Assembly (NCBI GenBank): GCA_043777315.1
Contig: JAYVPW010000169.1
Location: forward strand, 1-15,440
Source of the DNA: CAIURC01 sp043777315
GTDB lineage: Bacteria; Verrucomicrobiota; Verrucomicrobiia; Chthoniobacterales; Chthoniobacteraceae
Length of the DNA: 15,440 bases
Reading direction: 5' to 3'
Each line of letters begins with the position of its first letter. Positions within the stretch are counted from its first letter, which is position 1. The notes below the pieces were generated by a model. The model did not search any database and was not told the origin of the DNA. It saw only the letters and a program-made list of their open reading frames with translations. Positions 8,796-15,388 of the stretch are shown here, one piece after another. The translations under genes were made by a program, and so were the position numbers.

Positions 8796-9269
8796 ATGCA
8801 CAGCACTACTTCACCGGATTGGCGCCAGGGTCGGCCGATTGAGATTCTCCTCGTCGAGGATAATCCGGGTGACGTGCTGTTGATGCGCGAGGCGCTCGAG
8901 GACGGGAAGATTCGCAACGAACTCCATGTCGCGGTCGATGGTTTGCAGGCGATGGCTTTCCTCCGCGGCGAGGGTGAATTCGCCGGCGCCCCGCGTCCCG
9001 ATGTCGTGCTGCTCGACTTGAATCTCCCGCGCAAACACGGCCGCGAGGTGCTCGCGGAAATCCGGGCGGACTCGAATTTGGCGGGGCTCGCCGTGGTCAT
9101 CGTGACGGGTTCGCGCGCCGAGGAGGATATTTTGCGCGCCTACAATCCGGGCGTGAATTGCTTCATCGTGAAGCCGCTCAATTTGGCCCAATTGATGAAC
9201 GTCGTGAGCTCGCTGGAGCATCTCTGGATCACGATCATGACGGCCTCCGACTCCTCTCCCCCGGCATAA
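8796..9269 (+). CDS. Single-domain response regulator, Rcp1-like
   Basis: The 157-residue protein is a lone receiver domain with no output domain. It has Glu21/Asp22 in LLVEDNPGDVLL, acceptor Asp74 in LLDLNLPRKHG, Thr104 and Lys126 followed by Pro. The LNLPRK(H/N)G wording and length match the Rcp1 family, whose founding member is the partner of cyanobacterial phytochrome Cph1; related proteins serve many non-phytochrome kinases. The start chosen is the ATG at 8796; the frame opens earlier at a GTG (8763) that would add only eleven residues outside the domain. TGCTACGCT, resembling an extended -10, ends 11 bp before the ATG. The stop TAA overlaps nothing but abuts the ATG of the next gene (TAAATG), which suggests translational coupling with the REC-HK-REC kinase, its most likely phosphate donor. 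Confidence 0.92.
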   Translation: MHSTTSPDWRQGRPIEILLVEDNPGDVLLMREALEDGKIRNELHVAVDGLQAMAFLRGEGEFAGAPRPDVVLLDLNLPRKHGREVLAEIRADSNLAGLAVVIVTGSRAEEDILRAYNPGVNCFIVKPLNLAQLMNVVSSLEHLWITIMTASDSSPPA

Positions 9270-10964
9270 ATGGATCAACCGCTCGTCAATGTGCTGCTCA
9301 TCGAGGACAACTCGGAGCACGTCGAATTTTTCACGCAGCTGATCTCCTCGTCGGAAGCCGTGGCGCATTTCCGTCTGCACGCCGCGGCCACACTCGGGGA
9401 GGGGCTGACCCGCGCGGCGAATGGCGACATTCATCTCATCCTCCTGGATTTGAGTCTGCCCGACAGCGACGGCATCGAGACTTTCATTCGCGTCATCGAG
9501 TCGGCTCCTGAGGTGGCGATCGTCGTGCTCAGCGGGATCAACGATGTCGCGCTCGCGATCGAGACGGTTCAGCTCGGGGCGCAGGATTATTTGGTGAAAG
9601 GGCACGTCGATAACCATCTGCTCGTCCGTTCGATGCAGTACGCGATCGAGCGGAAGCGCGTGCAGACACAGCTCAAACGCGCATACGACGAGCTCGAAAA
9701 TCGCGTGCAGGAACGGACCGCGATGCTTCAGCAATCCAATGCGCGCCTGCAAAAAGAGATCGGCGAACGCAAGCGCGCGGAGAAGGAAACGCTCAGCAGT
9801 AACCGCCAGCTCGCCGCCGCGCTCGGGCAGCTCCGCGCCACGCAGCAGCAAATCATCCAACGCGAGCGGATGCACGCGCTGGGCCGCATGGCGAATGGCA
9901 TCGCCCACGATCTCAATAATGCACTCGCGCCGATCCTCGGATTCAGCGAATTGCTAATGATGAAGCCCGAGCTCCGGGCCGATCCCGCGAAGGTCAAAAG
10001 TTATATCGAAATGATCAACAGTGCCGCCACCGACAGTGCCAGCGTCGTCAGCCGGCTTCGCGAATTTTACCGCGACCGCGGGGAGAGCGAAATTTTCACC
10101 CCCGTCGTCCTCAACGACCTCGTGCCGCAAGTCGTGCGGCTCACGCAGCCGCGGTGGAAAGACCAGGCGCTCGCGGCGGGGGTCAATATCGAGATGCGCA
10201 CAGAGCTCGGGAACATCCCGACGGTGGCCGCGAACGAAGGCGAACTCCGCGAGGCGCTGGCCAATCTCATTTTCAATTCCGTCGATGCGATCCCGCGCCG
10301 CGGCACGATTACCGTGCGCACCGAGCAGCAGGGTCGCTGGGTCGTGCTGACGGTGAGCGACGACGGTCTCGGCATGACCGACGAGGTGAAGGCGCGCTGC
10401 CTCGAGCCGTTTTTCACCACCAAGGAAGACCAGGGCACCGGGCTCGGGCTCGGCAGCGTTTACGGGATCGTCTCGCGCCACGACGGCGAGATCGACATCC
10501 AGACCGAGGTCGGCCGCGGGACTTCCGTTTCCATTTCGCTCCCGCTCGAGCGCGGCGCGGAAAAAGCGGCGCCCATCTCGAAGCTCCCCGCGCAAGTGCC
10601 GACGCCGCTCCGCATCCTCGTGGTGGAGGATGAGCCGCTCGTGCGCGAGGTGCTCGGCGTTTACCTGAGCGAGGATCAGCACATCGTGACCACCGCCTGC
10701 AATGGGCGCGAGGGCCTCGAGAAATTTCAGGCCGGCACTTTCGACCTCGTCTTGACCGACCGCGCGATGCCCGAGATGAACGGCGATCAGCTCGCGATCG
10801 AGATCAAAAAATTGAAGCCGAAACAGCCGCTGATCCTGCTCACCGGCTTCGGCGACCTGATGACCGGCGCCGGCGAGCAACCGCCCGGCATCGATCTGGT
10901 CGTCAGCAAACCTTTCACGCTCAACACCCTCCGCGGGGCGATCTCGAAAAGCGTGGCGCGGTAG
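9270..10964 (+). CDS. Soluble hybrid histidine kinase (REC-HK-REC)
   Basis: The 564-residue protein has no membrane segment or signal peptide. An N-terminal receiver (about 6-125; Glu12/Asp13, Asp60, Lys110 in YLVKG) is followed by a long coiled coil (about 128-200). The HisKA domain has His213 in NGIAHDLNN. The HATPase (about 320-427) has an N box around IFNSVDA, the motif SDDGLGM and QGTGLGLGS. A C-terminal receiver (about 447-564) carries Glu453/Asp454, Asp497, Thr525 and Lys547-Pro. With a receiver on each end and no sensor domain, the kinase is probably controlled by phosphorylation of its first receiver, or reads input through the coiled coil. That is an inference from architecture. The first receiver closely resembles those of the PP2C protein and the REC-PAS-PAS-HK kinase in this window. 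The gene starts on the base after the previous stop codon. Confidence 0.93.
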   Translation: MDQPLVNVLLIEDNSEHVEFFTQLISSSEAVAHFRLHAAATLGEGLTRAANGDIHLILLDLSLPDSDGIETFIRVIESAPEVAIVVLSGINDVALAIETVQLGAQDYLVKGHVDNHLLVRSMQYAIERKRVQTQLKRAYDELENRVQERTAMLQQSNARLQKEIGERKRAEKETLSSNRQLAAALGQLRATQQQIIQRERMHALGRMANGIAHDLNNALAPILGFSELLMMKPELRADPAKVKSYIEMINSAATDSASVVSRLREFYRDRGESEIFTPVVLNDLVPQVVRLTQPRWKDQALAAGVNIEMRTELGNIPTVAANEGELREALANLIFNSVDAIPRRGTITVRTEQQGRWVVLTVSDDGLGMTDEVKARCLEPFFTTKEDQGTGLGLGSVYGIVSRHDGEIDIQTEVGRGTSVSISLPLERGAEKAAPISKLPAQVPTPLRILVVEDEPLVREVLGVYLSEDQHIVTTACNGREGLEKFQAGTFDLVLTDRAMPEMNGDQLAIEIKKLKPKQPLILLTGFGDLMTGAGEQPPGIDLVVSKPFTLNTLRGAISKSVAR

Positions 10965-11001
10965 ATCGCGGTAATTTTCCTCGCCCGCGACCTGGCCCTA
11001 G

Positions 11002-11021
11002 TGCCCCTCGTTGCCCCTCGT
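11002..11021. repeat. Tandem 10-bp direct repeat (TGCCCCTCGT x2)
   Basis: TGCCCCTCGT occurs twice back to back at 11002-11011 and 11012-11021. The second copy overlaps the left end of the 122-bp palindrome. On the far side, GAGGACG is also duplicated (11134-11140 and 11142-11148), so both ends of the palindrome carry short tandem duplications. Confidence 0.7.
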
Positions 11022-11137
11022 TCCCAAGCTCCAGCTTGGGGACGCACTTGTCCCCGAAGCTCTGCTTCGTCTGCGCGCGTCGGCGAAGCGAAGCTTCGGA
11101 GACACCGGCATTCCCAAGCTGGAGCTTGGGAACGAGG
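11016..11137. repeat. 122-bp near-perfect palindrome (REP/MITE-like element)
   Basis: The outer 25 bases (11016-11040) are an exact reverse complement of 11113-11137. The symmetry continues inward about the same centre (between 11076 and 11077): 5 of 10, 9 of 10 and 11 of 16 further pairs match, giving 50 of 61 pairs overall. Each outer arm is itself a palindrome of the form CCCAAGCT-CC/GG-AGCTTGGG, and the inner part holds CGAAGC-TCT-GCTTCG. The element fills most of the 251-bp gap between two kinase genes and could form a long RNA hairpin or cruciform. From memory, CCCAAGCTCCAGCTTGGG-type repeats are widespread in Verrucomicrobia and Planctomycetes. Short frames through it translate to peptides such as SQAGAWER and PKLELGN, which are artefacts of the repeat. 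Confidence 0.85.
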
Positions 11138-11215
11138 ACGTGAGGACGAATCACAGAATGAGTGCCTCAGCGGCGCTTTTACTTCGCTGACGAATCATTC
11201 ATCTTCCGCGCACTC

Positions 11216-13231
11216 ATGCCCGACACTGCTCCCGAACGGCTCCGCGTCCTCCTCGTTGAAGACAACCCCGGCGACGTGTTTTTGCTCCGGGAAATGGTGG
11301 AGCGCGAACCGTTCTCCCGATTTCGGGTCAGCCATCACGCCGACCAGCTCGCGTCCGCGCTGGAAGTTCTGAAGGCCGGTGAGGCCGATCTCGTCCTGCT
11401 CGATCTCACGCTGCCGGACAGCCACGGGCTCGAGACTTTCAGCCTCGCGCACGCCGCGGCACCCCTCGTGCCGATCATCGTCCTGAGCGGGATCGACGAC
11501 GAAAACATGGCGCTCCAGACCGTTCATCTCGGCGCGCAGGAGTATCTCGTGAAAGGGCGCATCGATGGCTACCTGCTCCATCGCGCGATGCGTTACGCGA
11601 TCGAGCGCGCGCGATCCGAGCGGGATCTCGCGCGCGAGCGTGAGCTGTTCCAGACGCTCTTCGACAACGTCCCGGACCTCATATATTTCAAGGATTGCGA
11701 GAGCCGTTTCCTGCGGGTCAACCGCGCGACGGCACGGCTCTTCGGCGTCGAGCGGCCTGAGGAAATTTACGGAAAATGCGACGCCGATTTTTTCAATCCC
11801 GAGAAAGCGGCGGAGACGCGCAACGACGAGCTTCAGGTCATGGCGACCGGCGAGCCGATGTTCAATAAAATCGAGTTCGAGGACGCGAGCGCGCTCGCTG
11901 AAAAAGCGTGGGTGCTCACGACCAAGCTGCCGCTGCGTGATCGCGATGGGCAGGTCATCGGCACGTGCGGGATTTCGCGCGAAATTACCAAGCTCAAGGA
12001 GATGGAGGAGCAGCTCGCCTCCGAGCGCAACCTGCTCCGCAGCGTCATCGATAACCTGCCCGACCACGTCTATCTGAAAGACACGGAGGGCCGTTATCTT
12101 CTCGATAATCTGGCGCATCAACGCTGGCTCCGCGCGAGCGACGAGAGTGAGGTCCGCGGGCGCACGGTCTTCGATTTCTTCCCCGACGATGTCGCCCGTG
12201 CATTTCACGAGGACGACGTCTCGATCGTCCAGTCCGGCGAGGCTTTGCTGAATCAAGAAGAGCGGATCGTCGATGCGCACGGCCAGGAGCGATGGGTGCT
12301 GACAGCGAAAGTCCCGTGGCGCGGAGAGGATGATTCCGTGCACGGCCTCGTCTGCATTTCGCGCGATGTGACCGAGCAAAAACTCGCCGAGGAAGAGCTG
12401 CGGCAAGCCTACGCCGACCTCGCACGCGGGCGGGAGGAAGTCATCGCCGCGATGGAAAAAATGCAGGCCGCGCACCAGGAACTTCACGAAGTCCAGCTCC
12501 AGCTCATCGAGGCGGAAAAGATGAAATCGATCGGCCGGCTCGCCGCGGGCATCGCGCACGAAGTCAAAAATCCGCTCGCCGTCCTCGGCATGGGCGTCGA
12601 GTTCCTCGCCAGCCAGGATTTCGCCACCGACCCCGCCGTGCTCGCCACCCTCGCCGACATGGCCGACGGCGTGCGTCGCGCCGATGCGGTCATTCGCGGG
12701 CTGCTCGATTTTTCGGCGCCGAAACGGCTCGAGGTCCGGCCCGAAGATTTGAACGCCATCATCGACCGCGCGCTCACGCTCGTCCGCGGTGAGATGAAGG
12801 GCATCGAAGTGGTGCGTGAGACGCAGCCCAGCCTGCCGCGGCTGAACGTCGATTCGGGGAAAATCGGCCAGGTTTTCATCAACCTCCTCACCAATGCGAT
12901 CCACGCCATGCCCGGCGGTGGCACGCTCACGGTGCGGACCTACTCGAAGCAACTCACCGGCATCGGAGCCAACATTGGCCACAGCCGCGGCGATTGGTTT
13001 CGCGTCGGCGAAGCCATCGTGGTCGCGGAAATCGACGACACCGGTGCGGGCATTCCCGAGGATCATCTCTCGAAAATTTTCGAGCCATTCGTCACCACCA
13101 AGCCGACCGGAAAAGGCAGCGGCCTCGGCCTCTCCGTCGTCAAAACCATCGTCGGCCTGCATCACGGGACCATCGACATTCGCAATCTCCCGGACGGCGG
13201 CGCGCGCGCGACCGTCATGTTTCAAGCTTGA
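11216..13231 (+). CDS. Soluble sensor histidine kinase (REC-PAS-PAS-HK)
   Basis: The 671-residue protein is cytoplasmic by appearance. The N-terminal receiver (about 9-130) has Glu15/Asp16, acceptor Asp63 and Lys113 in YLVKG. Two PAS domains follow (about 144-265 and 270-392); the second shares the YLLDN(L/V)AH(Q/R)R wording with the PAS of the PP2C protein. A coiled coil (about 395-435) leads to HisKA with His448 in AGIAHEVKNPL. The HATPase has INLLTNAIHAMP, DDTGAGIP and GSGLGLSVV. There is no C-terminal receiver. The ATG at 11216 is chosen because it lies ten residues before the receiver; a GTG at 11162 would add eighteen residues that do not look like part of the domain. No Shine-Dalgarno is visible. 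The gene lies 79 bp after the long palindrome and 77 bp before a single-domain receiver, which is its probable phosphorylation partner. Confidence 0.93.
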   Translation: MPDTAPERLRVLLVEDNPGDVFLLREMVEREPFSRFRVSHHADQLASALEVLKAGEADLVLLDLTLPDSHGLETFSLAHAAAPLVPIIVLSGIDDENMALQTVHLGAQEYLVKGRIDGYLLHRAMRYAIERARSERDLARERELFQTLFDNVPDLIYFKDCESRFLRVNRATARLFGVERPEEIYGKCDADFFNPEKAAETRNDELQVMATGEPMFNKIEFEDASALAEKAWVLTTKLPLRDRDGQVIGTCGISREITKLKEMEEQLASERNLLRSVIDNLPDHVYLKDTEGRYLLDNLAHQRWLRASDESEVRGRTVFDFFPDDVARAFHEDDVSIVQSGEALLNQEERIVDAHGQERWVLTAKVPWRGEDDSVHGLVCISRDVTEQKLAEEELRQAYADLARGREEVIAAMEKMQAAHQELHEVQLQLIEAEKMKSIGRLAAGIAHEVKNPLAVLGMGVEFLASQDFATDPAVLATLADMADGVRRADAVIRGLLDFSAPKRLEVRPEDLNAIIDRALTLVRGEMKGIEVVRETQPSLPRLNVDSGKIGQVFINLLTNAIHAMPGGGTLTVRTYSKQLTGIGANIGHSRGDWFRVGEAIVVAEIDDTGAGIPEDHLSKIFEPFVTTKPTGKGSGLGLSVVKTIVGLHHGTIDIRNLPDGGARATVMFQA

Positions 13232-13257
13232 GCGCCCCGGCACCCTCCCGCTTCATT

Positions 13258-13308
13258 CCACCTCACCTTTTTTCGAGATCGAATCGCGCCGTCCCCACCT
13301 CACTTTTT
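13258..13308. repeat. Paired CCACCTCAC-plus-T-tract motif before a start codon
   Basis: CCACCTCACCTTTTTT (13258-13273) and CCACCTCACTTTTT (13295-13308) are near-copies with their starts 37 bp apart. The second runs directly into the ATG at 13309. The pyrimidine-rich stretch may help initiation in the absence of a Shine-Dalgarno sequence, but this is speculation; chance is possible in such C-rich DNA. Confidence 0.4.
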
Positions 13309-13680
13309 ATGGAAAAAAAACGCGTCTTTATCGTCGATGACGAATCGGGCTTCACTCGCCTGATCAAGCTCACACTCGAGAAATCTGGGCGCTACACCGT
13401 CCTCGAGGAAAACGACGGCACCAAGGCGTGGCTAGTGGCCCGCGAGTTTCAGCCGCACATCATCTTCCTCGACATCGTCATGCCGAAAATCGACGGCGGC
13501 GACGTGGCGCAGCAAATCCGCTCCGACCCCGCGCTCAAGGGTGTGCCCATCGTTTTCCTCACCGCGATCGTCTCCGAAAAAGAGGGCGGCCACACCATCG
13601 GCGGATTCCCGTTCGTCTCGAAACCGGTGAGCATCGCCGCGATCACGCAGTGCATCGAGCAACAGCTCGGCGGCGGGTAA
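13309..13680 (+). CDS. Single-domain response regulator (CheY-like receiver)
   Basis: The 123-residue protein is just a receiver domain: Asp10/Asp11 in IVDDESG, acceptor Asp55 in FLDIVMPKIDGG, Thr85 and Lys105-Pro in FVSKPVS. It lacks any output domain and probably works by binding a target or by passing phosphate on. The ATG at 13309 is chosen over much earlier in-frame starts, which would overlap the end of the kinase gene in another frame and add residues unrelated to the fold. It lies 77 bp after the REC-PAS-PAS-HK kinase, which has no C-terminal receiver of its own, so it is likely that kinase's detached receiver. This pairing is inferred from position. It differs from the Rcp1-like protein at 8796 in its acceptor motif and shorter length. 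Confidence 0.9.
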   Translation: MEKKRVFIVDDESGFTRLIKLTLEKSGRYTVLEENDGTKAWLVAREFQPHIIFLDIVMPKIDGGDVAQQIRSDPALKGVPIVFLTAIVSEKEGGHTIGGFPFVSKPVSIAAITQCIEQQLGGG

Positions 13681-13724
13681 AATCCATCGTCCTCTCGGGA
13701 TTGATTGTTCGAGGGGAATTCATG

Positions 13725-13768
13725 GTCCCAGCGGGACATCCGAAAATAGCCCGGCGCTTCAGTGCTGG
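13725..13768. repeat. Composite two-hairpin repeat, copy A
   Basis: Hairpin one is GTCCC-AGC-GGGAC (13725-13737). A spacer containing GAAAATAGC follows. Hairpin two is CCGGCGC-TTCA-GTGCTGG (13751-13768), with two G-T pairs. The start-to-start distance of the two hairpins is 26 bp, the same as in copy B at 15389. I recognise the layout as REP-like from memory only. Confidence 0.7.
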
Positions 13769-13889
13769 ACTGGGTCGTGAGAGGTCGAAATCCCACCGGA
13801 CGACAGAACATTTTCCGCCGTCCCGATGGCATCTTCGGAACGCTCCCAAGAGGCTTTGTAAAAAGTCGGGAAACCCGGCGACCCTGGCA

Positions 13890-13962
13890 TGGAGCGCGCC
13901 GCTCCGTCGGCGCGAGTCTCATGAAACAACCCATTCGGGCACCGACGGCCCGGTGCGCTCCA
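13890..13962. repeat. 73-bp inverted repeat with 31-nt loop
   Basis: TGGAGCGC (13890-13897) pairs with GCGCTCCA (13955-13962), and CCGTCGG (13904-13910) pairs with CCGACGG (13942-13948) about the same centre. With the bases between them, 18 of 21 arm positions are complementary. It lies 68 bp before the hydrolase ATG and follows composite repeat copy A. It could be a further interspersed repeat or an RNA structure in the leader of the hydrolase transcript. Confidence 0.7.
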
Positions 13963-14030
13963 GTGGTAGCCCGGACTTATTTCACAGTCTCTAACATTGC
14001 GCCACCCGCCTGCTTTCCTCTCGCACCACC

Positions 14031-15347
14031 ATGAAAAATCCCTCCTCCCCCCGCTTCCGCATCCGCCCTCTCGCCACCGCTTTTTTCGCGCTCGCCGCCG
14101 CCATTTCCGCCGCCGCCGAGCCAGCGCTCACATTAAAAGACAACGATGTCTGGGTCATGGCAGGCGACAGCATCACCGCGCAACGCCAGCACACCAATTT
14201 CATCGAGGCATACTTCCAGACCCGCTACCCGAAACTGCACCTCCATTTCCGCAACTCCGGCATCGGCGGAAACCGCACCGGCAACGTCCTCCAGCGCTTC
14301 GATTACGACGTCGCCGCGTGGAAGCCGACCATCGTCAGCGTCGAGCTCGCGATGAACGACGTGAACAACGGCGACGACCCCGCCGCCTACATCAAAGGCA
14401 TGCGCGAGATCATCGGGAAAATCCGCGCCATCCCCGCGCAGCCCATCCTCATTTCCTCCAGCCCGGTCGATGACGGCAGCATCATGGGCGACTGGAAATC
14501 CGACCGCTGCCGCCGCCTCCACCCGTACACCGAAGCGCTCCAAAAACTCGCCGCCGAGGAGAAGATCGTCTTCGTCGATCAATACCATCCGCTCGTCGAT
14601 CTCTGGGGAAAAAATCGCCTCGCCGGAGCTGAGGCTGCCGCCAAAAAAACGCCCGTGCCCGCACCCGCGACGCCCGTGCCCGCTCCCTCGACGGCCGGTG
14701 CCCCGGCAAAACCCGCCCCGATTCCGCCCTCGCTCATCCCGCTCGGCGGCGACACCGTTCACCCTGGACCGGTCGGCCAATACACGATGGCGTCCGTCAT
14801 TCTCGAAGGTCTGAAAGCGCCCGGCGACGTCAGCTCCGCTTCGCTGAAAGCGGACGGCACCGTCGTCGAAGCGAAAGGTTGCAAGATCACCGAAGCGAGC
14901 GCGAAAGGCGGCAAACTGAGCTTCACCCGCCTCGATGATTCGGGCCCGTGGCCGATCCTGCCCGCCGCGAAAACCGCCGCCGATCTCCGCCCGGAACTCC
15001 TCAACCTTTCGCGCTACCTCCTCCGCGTCTCCGGCCTCCCGGAAGCGCGCTACCGCGTCAGCATCAACGGCAAACCCGCCGCCACCCTCGACGCGAAAGC
15101 CCTCGCCGCCGGCTGGAATATCACCACCGCCTTCGACAGCGCGATCGGCGACAAATCGACTGCGATCCTCGGGTTGATCTCGAAACTTCAAGGCAAGCTC
15201 AACACCGATTGGCGCGACGCGAGCAAGGCCAGGGACACGGAAAAACTCACCGCCGCGCAGCAGGCGATCGAGACCTGCGAGGCCGAACTCCGCACCGCCA
15301 GCCAGCCCGCCCCGCTGCATTTCGAGATCGAAAAAGAGACGCACTGA
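14031..15347 (+). CDS. Secreted SGNH/GDSL-family hydrolase
   Basis: The 438-residue protein has a signal peptide (basic start, hydrophobic stretch about 13-26, likely cleavage after the Ala run near 29), so it is exported. The SGNH blocks are clear: GDSIT with nucleophile Ser47, NSGIGGNRT (block II, Gly/Asn oxyanion region), ELAMND with Asn109, and DTVHP with Asp241 and His244. Such enzymes are esterases or lipases, often deacetylating carbohydrates; the substrate cannot be told here. Between Asn109 and the Asp/His pair lies a Pro/Ala-rich insert (about 207-233) encoded by a short tandem repeat. The C-terminal part (about 265-438) includes a segment like those in plant-polysaccharide GDSL proteins of this type, ending in a helical region; I do not recognise a separate domain. 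It begins 350 bp after the signalling genes, with no Shine-Dalgarno, and is probably a separate transcription unit. Confidence 0.9.
   Translation: MKNPSSPRFRIRPLATAFFALAAAISAAAEPALTLKDNDVWVMAGDSITAQRQHTNFIEAYFQTRYPKLHLHFRNSGIGGNRTGNVLQRFDYDVAAWKPTIVSVELAMNDVNNGDDPAAYIKGMREIIGKIRAIPAQPILISSSPVDDGSIMGDWKSDRCRRLHPYTEALQKLAAEEKIVFVDQYHPLVDLWGKNRLAGAEAAAKKTPVPAPATPVPAPSTAGAPAKPAPIPPSLIPLGGDTVHPGPVGQYTMASVILEGLKAPGDVSSASLKADGTVVEAKGCKITEASAKGGKLSFTRLDDSGPWPILPAAKTAADLRPELLNLSRYLLRVSGLPEARYRVSINGKPAATLDAKALAAGWNITTAFDSAIGDKSTAILGLISKLQGKLNTDWRDASKARDTEKLTAAQQAIETCEAELRTASQPAPLHFEIEKETH
14649..14690 (+). repeat. 21-bp tandem repeat inside the hydrolase gene
   Basis: Two 21-bp units beginning ACGCCCGTGCCCGC sit at 14649-14669 and 14670-14690, differing at two positions, and a degenerate partial third unit starting ACGGCCGGTGCCCC follows. 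They encode TPVPAPA and TPVPAPS, the core of the Pro/Ala linker. The unit length keeps the frame, so copy number can change without breaking the gene. Confidence 0.75.
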
Positions 15348-15388
15348 TACCATCTTGCCAAAATAAGCAGACGGGTTGCGGAGCGCCC

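Larger units (their letters stand above)
13681..14030. other. 350-bp intergenic region filled with hairpin repeats
   Basis: I see no credible gene here; open frames crossing it are continuations of other frames with no start context. It holds a composite hairpin element (13725-13768), a small hairpin CGGG-AAA-CCCG (13867-13877) and a longer inverted repeat (13890-13962). No T-tract terminator and no convincing promoter for the downstream hydrolase gene were found. Confidence 0.7.

Noticed and set aside
4041..8801. A 1586-codon open frame on the minus strand opposite the hybrid kinase and phosphatase genes.
   Set aside because: Its translation is dominated by Arg, His, Leu and Pro with no domain, as expected for the antisense frame of GC-rich coding DNA. 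The plus-strand frames carry complete, ordered kinase and phosphatase motifs.
8796..9269. A phytochrome system, suggested by the Rcp1-like receiver.
   Set aside because: None of the kinases has a phytochrome PAS-GAF-PHY core. The single GAF lies between PAS domains without a clear bilin-binding Cys-His motif. Rcp1-like receivers occur with many kinase types.
10966..10990. A possible terminator hairpin (TCGCGG ... CCGCGA) after the REC-HK-REC gene.
   Set aside because: Only six stem pairs, a 13-nt loop and no following T-tract; this is weak in GC-rich DNA.
10921..11154. Short open frames through the 122-bp palindrome, encoding peptides such as PKLELGN and SQAGAWER.
   Set aside because: The peptides are translations of the palindromic repeat on either strand and do not indicate a gene.
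11195..13243. A 682-codon minus-strand open frame opposite the REC-PAS-PAS-HK gene.
   Set aside because: Antisense shadow in GC-rich DNA; no motif, and the plus strand has all kinase landmarks.
12994..13308. A longer version of the second single-domain receiver starting inside the upstream kinase gene.
   Set aside because: The added residues are Arg/His/Ser-rich out-of-frame kinase sequence; the receiver fold begins right after the ATG at 13309.
14133..15353. A 406-codon minus-strand open frame opposite the SGNH hydrolase.
   Set aside because: Gly/Arg/Ala-rich shadow; the plus-strand protein has a signal peptide and full SGNH blocks.
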